Origin: Kiritimatiellales bacterium
Lineage (GTDB): Bacteria > Verrucomicrobiota > Kiritimatiellia > Kiritimatiellales > Pontiellaceae
Assembly (NCBI GenBank): GCA_015486775.1
Contig: WFRA01000085.1
Coordinates: 1-5,425, forward strand
Direction of reading: 5' to 3'
Length of the DNA: 5,425 nt
Part shown: positions 1 through 3,870 of the stretch, in pieces
Layout of the letters: each line of letters begins with the position of its first letter
Numbering within the stretch: position 1 is the first letter of the stretch
Program-made: the position numbers and the translations under genes
Notes under the pieces: model-generated
Told to the model about the DNA's origin: nothing
The model's database searches: none
Seen by the model: only the letters and a program-made list of their open reading frames with translations

Positions 1-368
1 ACACCGACCACGATTTTCTGCCGGACTGGTGGGAAGACCAATATAGCACTGGTCCGACGGCCATGGATGCGCAGGCCGACGACGATGGCGACGGCTTTTC
101 AAACTATGAAGAATGGATGGCCGACACCGACCCGACGCAGGGTAGCTCGCACTTCCAAGTATTGGAATGGAACGCCCCTACCAATGTGGTATTCATCTCT
201 TCGACCAACCGCCAGTATTCGCTTGAATACAAGCTGGATCTTTCGGATGCCAACGAAGCCTGGACGACCGAAGTGGATTGGTTCGTTGGTTCGGACGGGC
301 AGACCAGCCTCTCCACTCCCGACACAGGGAACCGCGCCTACCGCATCCGCGCCAAGCTGAACTATTGA
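1..368 (+). CDS. C-terminal end of a secreted/surface protein with a calcium-binding-like DxDGDG module (5' partial)
   Basis: The reading frame is open from the left edge (first full codon at 3) to TGA at 366-368, giving 121 visible residues. The ATG at 63 is internal, because the frame continues upstream with in-family sequence (TDHDFLPDWWEDQY). The order LPDWWE, then DDDGDGFSNYEEW, then ADTDPT is the thrombospondin-type-3/dockerin-like acidic calcium-loop pattern. In PVC bacteria it commonly precedes a last beta-rich segment in large exported proteins. Here that last segment is about 75 residues (FQVLEW ... YSLEY ... AYRIRAKLNY), with alternating hydrophobic residues suggesting a small beta sandwich. 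No hydrophobic anchor or PEP-CTERM-type tail follows. The catalytic or binding part lies outside the window, so the protein's overall function cannot be stated. Calcium binding and export are inferred from the family pattern. Confidence 0.8.
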   Translation, partial: TDHDFLPDWWEDQYSTGPTAMDAQADDDGDGFSNYEEWMADTDPTQGSSHFQVLEWNAPTNVVFISSTNRQYSLEYKLDLSDANEAWTTEVDWFVGSDGQTSLSTPDTGNRAYRIRAKLNY

Positions 369-373
369 TCCAG

Positions 374-405
374 AATGGCGCGGGGTTCCGCCCGAGCTGC
401 ATTTT
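374..405 (+). terminator. Probable rho-independent terminator of the left-edge gene
   Basis: Six bases after the TGA at 366-368, AATG (374-377) can pair with CATT (400-403), and CGGG (381-384) with CCCG (391-394), across an imperfect internal loop. The 3' side runs straight into TTTT (402-405). An alternative core GCGG-GGTT-CCGC (380-391) is also possible. Position and U-tract fit a terminator, but the stem is imperfect. Confidence 0.42.
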
Positions 406-480
406 CTAGTATCTCACTTTCCAAATTCGATCACGTTTGCGCAGCATTTTTGAACTTGGATGGAAGAGTTTTGGATCACG

Positions 481-545
481 AATTACGCGAATCGTGCGAA
501 TAGGATGGAAAGTAAGTTTTGTAGATTAGTGCGATTCGCGTGATG
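481..545. repeat. Imperfect inverted repeat (GCGATTCGCG type)
   Basis: The left arm 481-501 and right arm 525-545 match at 16 of 21 positions as inverted copies. They include an uninterrupted 10-base core: ACGCGAATCG at 485-494 and CGATTCGCGT at 532-541. The spacer is 23 bases. The word style (gcgaat, gattcgcg, attagtgcg) resembles dispersed non-coding repeats of environmental bacterial genomes. Whether it is multicopy cannot be seen from one window. Confidence 0.6.
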
Positions 546-549
546 ACTC

Positions 550-594
550 GAGCCTTTGGCTCTATTTGCATTCGCAAATTAACAGCGCTTCGCT
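550..594. repeat. Run of three adjacent short perfect hairpins
   Basis: Three perfect stem-loops lie almost end to end: GAGCC-TTT-GGCTC (550-562), ATTTGC-ATTC-GCAAAT (564-579) and AGCG-CTT-CGCT (584-594). Gaps between them are one and four bases. They directly follow the larger inverted repeat ending at 545. None is followed by a clear T-tract on the plus strand, so a simple terminator is not a good explanation. They may be part of a palindromic repeat element. Confidence 0.55.
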
Positions 595-641
595 TCGGCG
601 TGATCAAAAAAACAGGTGGTTCCGGCTCCGACGGGTTGGTT

Positions 642-829
642 TCACCGCTTGTATTGCTGCACGGTCTCGAGCAGCGCCATGATGTTTTCGACAGGGGTGT
701 CGGCTTGGGCAAAGTGGCAGGAGCAGGGCAGGTAGCCATCCGGGTCGAGTTCTTCGAGGCAGAGGCGGGTCTCCTCCGCCGCCCGCCCGAAGTCCTGATA
801 TCCACCCCGCCGCCAAAAAAATCCTTCCC
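642..829 (-). pseudogene. Relic of a uroporphyrinogen-decarboxylase-family (URO-D/MtaA-like) gene, frameshifted C-terminal end
   Basis: On the minus strand the 3' part (797 down to the stop at 642-644) reads QDFGRAAEET, then DGYLPC, H and QADTPVENIMALLE. That is the usual C-terminal layout of URO-D-superfamily proteins (H-N-I-Q-x-D-x-P-x-E-N-I and a closing helix). The 5' part (about 829 to 800) reads GKDFFGGGVD in another frame, the strand just before that region in the family (FxGGGxDTQ). Bases 799-798 (AT on the minus strand) sit between the GAT and CAG codons, so restoring one base would recreate GGGVD-x-QDF. This points to a single-base deletion. Upstream in the GGGVD frame a stop (TAA at 848-850) follows within a few codons, and no further family sequence is seen, so most of the gene is missing. 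URO-D-like proteins here could be heme enzymes or corrinoid methyltransferases; the fragment cannot tell. A functional 67-codon peptide starting at GTG 845 is possible but unlikely. Confidence 0.6.
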
Positions 830-838
830 CCGTCTGAC

Positions 839-855
839 TTGGCACCCTTATTGCT
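839..855 (+). promoter_or_regulatory. Sigma-54 (RpoN) -24/-12 promoter
   Basis: TTGGCACCCTTATTGCT matches the sigma-54 consensus TGGCAC-N5-TTGCW at every fixed base. GG is at 841-842 and GC at 853-854, with exactly ten bases between them. The expected start of transcription is about 866, giving an 18-base leader before the ATG at 884. Sigma-54 promoters need an AAA+ enhancer-binding activator. I cannot identify its upstream site, which would probably lie within the URO-D relic or the repeats to the left. Confidence 0.82.
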
Positions 856-870
856 TACACTGTTTCCGTT

Positions 871-877
871 AAGGAGG
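871..877 (+). promoter_or_regulatory. Strong Shine-Dalgarno site that fixes the start of the small gene
   Basis: AAGGAGG lies six bases before ATG 884-886. The same frame is open back to a TTG at 839, but that codon is inside the sigma-54 promoter and upstream of its expected transcript start, so ATG 884 is the real start. Confidence 0.85.
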
Positions 878-883
878 CAGAAC

Positions 884-1204
884 ATGAAAAATGCGGAACA
901 GATAAGAGATGGAATACGGGAACAGGGTGGAAACTGCGACGGGATCCACGAGTTGATCGACTGGCAGGTTATCCAGTACCGCAAAGCGGTGGATTGCCAC
1001 CGCATCGATCTTTCCAAAGCGGAGGGGCGCTGCGTGGCCTGGCAGGATGCCGAAAAGGATTTTACGTTCCACGACCGCCAGGTAATGGGGGAAAAATGGC
1101 GCGTTGAATATTGCGGCGCGCTCTGCCCCTCCCGGGACAAGTGCCTTATTGCGCTACACTTCCTGCGCAGCCACAGAACCGAACCGCTCTACCGGGCGGG
1201 ATAG
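884..1204 (+). CDS. Small cysteine-rich protein of unknown function under sigma-54 control
   Basis: This is a 106-residue soluble protein with no signal peptide or membrane segment. I do not recognise a named family. It has six cysteines, at residues 18, 38, 50, 77, 81 and 87. The last three form C-x3-C-x5-C in the segment EYCGALCPSRDKC, which could bind a metal or form disulfides. The middle (HRIDLSKAEGRCVAWQDAEKDF, residues 39-60, split here by C50) looks helical and charged. A following segment to about residue 72 is rich in charged and aromatic residues, and the C-terminus is basic. The start is fixed by AAGGAGG six bases before the ATG. The gene has its own sigma-54 promoter and its own terminator, so it is a monocistronic unit, convergent with rnr. 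The regulation suggests an inducible role tied to nitrogen, envelope stress or a signal-responsive programme, but this is inference. Confidence 0.82.
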   Translation: MKNAEQIRDGIREQGGNCDGIHELIDWQVIQYRKAVDCHRIDLSKAEGRCVAWQDAEKDFTFHDRQVMGEKWRVEYCGALCPSRDKCLIALHFLRSHRTEPLYRAG

Positions 1205-1226
1205 GGCATCTCGCGAAATATCGTGG

Positions 1227-1250
1227 ACGCGACGGCCCGTCGCGTTTTCT
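1227..1250 (+). terminator. Rho-independent terminator between the small gene and rnr
   Basis: ACGCGAC (1227-1233), loop GGCCC, and GTCGCGT (1239-1245) form a perfect 7-bp GC-rich stem followed by TTTCT. It begins 22 bases after the TAG of the small gene. The hairpin also lies six bases past the rnr stop on the other strand, but there it is preceded by the A-run and followed by CCACGATATTTC. It is therefore a good terminator for the plus strand and only a possible stem for rnr mRNA. Confidence 0.75.
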
Positions 1251-1255
1251 CCAAC

Positions 1256-3484
1256 CTACCGCCGCCTCCGCTTGCCTTTATGGCGCGGGCGGCCGGTTTT
1301 TAGGTCGGGTTGGATGCGGCGCTTGCGCGGCCGGCGGCGCGGGGTGGCGGCGACCTGATTGGCCAGCACAAAGTCGACAAATCCGCGTGCGATGTCGACC
1401 TTGGCGAGCGCCACCTCCACTTCGTCGCCGATGGTGTAGCGCACCTTGCCGCCGCGTGTTTTGGCCTGCGTCATGTTTTCGTTGGCTTCGAGCCAGTCGG
1501 AGGTGATGGATGCAAAGGTGACCATGCCGCGCTGGAGCGAATCCGGCAGCTCGACCACCATGCCCTTGCCTTTGATCGAGACAATGAACCCCTTGAAGGT
1601 TGCAGTGGCGGAGGTGTCCATGATTTCGCGATAGTATTCCATCCGCTTTTTGTCGATGCTCTTGCGCTCGAGCTCGTCGGCCTGGCGTTCGGTGTCGTTG
1701 CAGTGGGTGGCGATGGCATCGATCTGGTTTCCGGAGATTGGAAGTTGCCCGCCTTTTTCGGCGGCCTTGAGCATGCGGTGGATGATCAGGTCGGGATAGC
1801 GGCGGATGGGCGAGGTGAAGTGGGTGTAGTCGTCGAACGCCAGCCCAAAGTGGCCGGTCTGGACGGAGGAATATTCGGCGCGCTTAAAGTTGCGCAGGAT
1901 GGCGAGGTTGGCGGTGTATTCCACCGGCGTGCCTTTGGCCATCTGGATCGCCTCGTTGATCTCTTGCCGGGTTTGCGGCAGTTTGGGGATGCCCAGCGCC
2001 TGGAGCTCCATGCCCATGTTGTCCCACTGCTCTTGGTCCGGCTCTTCATGGACGCGGTAGAGGGAGGGTTTTTCGGTGGCGATGAGGATCTCGGCCACGG
2101 CGCGGTTGGCCAGCAGCATGCACTCTTCCACCACTTGGTAGGCATCCTTCGCCTCCGAGCGCGGGGTCATCTTTTCCACCTTGCCTCGGTCGTTGAGTTT
2201 GATCTCAATCTCGGGCGTGTTGATTTCTATTGATCCATTGGCCACCCGCGCCGCGCGGATCTTGCGAACGAGCGGGCAGAGGTTTTCCAACCGTTGGAGA
2301 ACGGGTTCGGGAATGCCGTGGCTGGTGCCCCCATCGATGAATTGCTGCACCTGGGTGTAGGTGAGCCGCGCCTTGGAGTGGATGACGGCCGGAAAGGATT
2401 CGTAGTCCAGCATTTTCCCGTCAGAGCCGAGGTGCAATTCGACGGAGTGGACGAGGTGGTCGTTCAGCGGATTGAGGCTACACACCTTGGTGGTGAGCTC
2501 CTTGGGCAGCATCATGACGGCGCGGTCGACGAGATAGATGCTGTTGCCCCGGCGGAACGCTTCCTGGTCGAGCAGGGTTCCGGGCTGCACGAAGGTGGAG
2601 ACATCGGCAATGTGCACGCCCAGCAGCCAACCGCCTTCGGGATGCGGCTCGATGGAAATGGCATCGTCGTAGTCCTTCGCGCTTTCGGGGTCGATGGTAA
2701 AGATGGTGGCATCGCGCAGGTCGCGCCGTCCTTTGAGCTGCTCCGGCACGATGCCGTCGGAGAGCTTTTCCGCCTCTTGGATCACATTGGCTGGGAACTC
2801 CTCTTCAATGCCGGCTTCGCGCAGCAGGCTGTCGATATCCACGCCCGGCGCGTCGCTTGCGCCAAGGTCTTCGAGGATGGAACCGGTGAGCGGCTGGAAG
2901 GGATCGTTCCAGGCGTTGAGTTTTACGAGCACCTTATGATTTTCGGGAATGTCCTGTTTGTTTTCAACGCGCACGTCGTGCCGGAAGCCGGGGGCGTCGG
3001 GGATGATGTATGAATAGTAGGGGGTCTTTTTGAGCAGGCCGACGGTCTGCTGGCTGGCGCGTTTGAGCACCTTGACCACCCGGCCTTCGGCGCGCATTTC
3101 CTTCTGGCCGCGACGCTCGCGGCGGGCGGCGTATTCGGAATGGAATACCTCGATGGAAACCTGGTCATCGGGCAGGGCGGTGCCGGTATTTTTGTCGCCG
3201 ATATAGATTTCGGCTTCGCCATCCTGGTCCGGGATAAAGATAGCGCCGCCCTTGGGCATGATCCGGATGGTTCCCGAAATCTGGTTTTCGGAATCTGGAA
3301 GCGCCCAGCGGTTTTTGTGCTGGCGGGCGATTTTGCCGTCGCGCTCCAGTTCGTGCAGCTCGTGACGGAATGTCGTGCGCTGGCTTTTGGATTCGATATG
3401 CAGGGCACGGGCAAGCTCGTGTTGCTTCATGGGGCGATAGTTTGGCGAGGCCAGGAGTTTGAGAAGTTGTTTCTTAAAAGTCAT
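1256..3484 (-). CDS. rnr: Ribonuclease R (RNase II/RNB-family 3'-5' exoribonuclease)
   Basis: This 742-residue cytoplasmic enzyme degrades structured RNA from the 3' end to nucleoside monophosphates, in mRNA and rRNA quality control. Domains in order: winged-helix N-terminus (about 1-65), cold-shock/OB region (about 66-200), RNB catalytic domain (about 250-575), S1 domain (about 622-707) and a very basic tail (712-742). The catalytic motif TIDPESAKDYDDA carries the four acidic residues D265, D271, D273 and D274 that hold the metals. HFTSPIRRYPDL (555-566) holds the conserved arginine pair R561/R562. NSIYLVDRAVMMLP (314-327) is the aromatic clamp region. The winged helix and tail favour RNase R over RNase II. 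Length is somewhat below the E. coli enzyme (813). The ATG at 3484 gives a complete winged helix, and no in-frame ATG lies close upstream. A clear Shine-Dalgarno is absent. The gene stands alone, 386 bases from the next minus-strand gene. Confidence 0.96.
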   Translation of the reverse strand: MTFKKQLLKLLASPNYRPMKQHELARALHIESKSQRTTFRHELHELERDGKIARQHKNRWALPDSENQISGTIRIMPKGGAIFIPDQDGEAEIYIGDKNTGTALPDDQVSIEVFHSEYAARRERRGQKEMRAEGRVVKVLKRASQQTVGLLKKTPYYSYIIPDAPGFRHDVRVENKQDIPENHKVLVKLNAWNDPFQPLTGSILEDLGASDAPGVDIDSLLREAGIEEEFPANVIQEAEKLSDGIVPEQLKGRRDLRDATIFTIDPESAKDYDDAISIEPHPEGGWLLGVHIADVSTFVQPGTLLDQEAFRRGNSIYLVDRAVMMLPKELTTKVCSLNPLNDHLVHSVELHLGSDGKMLDYESFPAVIHSKARLTYTQVQQFIDGGTSHGIPEPVLQRLENLCPLVRKIRAARVANGSIEINTPEIEIKLNDRGKVEKMTPRSEAKDAYQVVEECMLLANRAVAEILIATEKPSLYRVHEEPDQEQWDNMGMELQALGIPKLPQTRQEINEAIQMAKGTPVEYTANLAILRNFKRAEYSSVQTGHFGLAFDDYTHFTSPIRRYPDLIIHRMLKAAEKGGQLPISGNQIDAIATHCNDTERQADELERKSIDKKRMEYYREIMDTSATATFKGFIVSIKGKGMVVELPDSLQRGMVTFASITSDWLEANENMTQAKTRGGKVRYTIGDEVEVALAKVDIARGFVDFVLANQVAATPRRRPRKRRIQPDLKTGRPRHKGKRRRR

Positions 3485-3491
3485 GGCGGCA

Positions 3492-3512
3492 CCATGCCAC
3501 CGCCGGGCATGG
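3492..3512 (-). promoter_or_regulatory. Hairpin in the rnr leader next to the start codon
   Basis: CCATGCC (3492-3498) and GGCATGG (3506-3512) are perfect inverted 7-base arms with a 7-base loop, ending eight bases from the rnr ATG (3484). No clear Shine-Dalgarno sequence is seen between the hairpin and the ATG. An RNA stem here would sit inside the ribosome footprint and could affect rnr translation. The stem itself is seen; the effect is inferred. Confidence 0.45.
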
Positions 3513-3586
3513 GGGGTCTAGCCCGCAGTCATAAATTAAATGATGTTTGCGAAGGATTTTTTACACCAAGGCCGCTAGTGTAGATA

Positions 3587-3663
3587 ATTTGCGCAGCAAA
3601 TAACGAGCACGGCGAAGTGGTTCAAGGTCGCGAAGACAGAACTCGTTTTCTTTGCGCACCTTG
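3587..3663. repeat. Nested inverted repeats upstream of rnr
   Basis: Three overlapping palindromes are visible. ATTTGC-GCA-GCAAAT is perfect at 3587-3601. TGCGCAGCAAATAACGAG (3590-3607) is an imperfect inverted copy of 3642-3658, sharing TGCGCA and ACGAG. CAAGGTCGCGAAG (3623-3635) pairs with CTTTGCGCACCTTG (3650-3663) through 12 pairs plus one wobble and one bulged base, around a 14-base loop. The last is the strongest stem. The two larger foldings exclude each other. Sequence style suggests a degenerate dispersed repeat; copy number cannot be judged here. Confidence 0.55.
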
Positions 3664-3870
3664 CGTCCTTCTGTTAGAAAAGCACCCGTTAAGCAACCCC
3701 CCAAGCAAAGCCTGATGATGGACTAGGTCTCGACCGCTGCCCGGTCACCAAGACGCTGCGCGGCAAAATCAAGCTGCTCGCCGTAGCCGAAACCGATCAG
3801 TAGGTCGCACGGCTCTGCGAGGACTGGATGCAGGCGGATCCCATCAACGCGGGAATCGCGCCCGCCCCGG

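Larger units (their letters stand above)
369..641. other. Gene-free stretch with palindromic repeats
   Basis: No convincing coding frame is present. The frames open here on either strand have biased, low-information translations, and those on the minus strand only run on from the URO-D relic in other frames. After the probable terminator, the first part (about 408-476) shows nothing recognisable. The second part holds the inverted repeats at 481-545 and 550-594. A run of seven A at 606-612 reads as T7 on the minus strand, 30 bases past the stop of the URO-D relic, but I see no strong stem before it. Confidence 0.6.
3485..3870. other. Gene-free stretch between rnr and the SHD1-protein gene
   Basis: It must hold the rnr promoter, but I cannot pick a convincing -35/-10 pair or a sigma-54 site on the minus strand. 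It contains the rnr leader hairpin and the inverted repeats at 3587-3663. The part at about 3690-3870 is open in coding-like frames on both strands: plus, 3693 to a TAG at 3801-3803; minus, through 3850 to a stop at 3723-3725. Neither has a start codon with a ribosome site or a family I recognise. No T-tract terminator is seen after the gene that ends at 3871. Confidence 0.55.

Noticed and set aside
477..600. CRISPR array
   Set aside because: The repeats are inverted hairpins of differing sequence, not regularly spaced direct repeats with spacers, and no cas gene is nearby.
606..640. Terminator for the URO-D gene on the minus strand (T7 run at 612-606)
   Set aside because: No stable stem could be found immediately before the T-run.
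839..862. Sigma-70 promoter TTGGCA / TACACT
   Set aside because: The spacing is only about 12 bases, whereas the same bases fit the sigma-54 consensus exactly.
540..872. 110-codon plus-strand open frame across the palindromes and the URO-D relic
   Set aside because: It starts within an inverted repeat, has no ribosome site, and most of it is antisense to the better supported URO-D relic.
839..883. TTG 839 as start of the small cysteine-rich protein
   Set aside because: It falls within the sigma-54 promoter and upstream of the expected transcript start. AAGGAGG correctly spaced before ATG 884 fixes the start.
604..1140. 178-codon minus-strand open frame spanning the URO-D relic and the small gene
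   Set aside because: It runs through the sigma-54 promoter and antisense to the small gene, and is in a different frame from both parts of the URO-D relic.
1310..3013. Long plus-strand open frames of 307 and 239 codons (1310-2233 and 2294-3013)
   Set aside because: They lie wholly antisense to rnr, whose domains and catalytic residues are clear. They have no ribosome sites, and their translations mirror the rnr codons.
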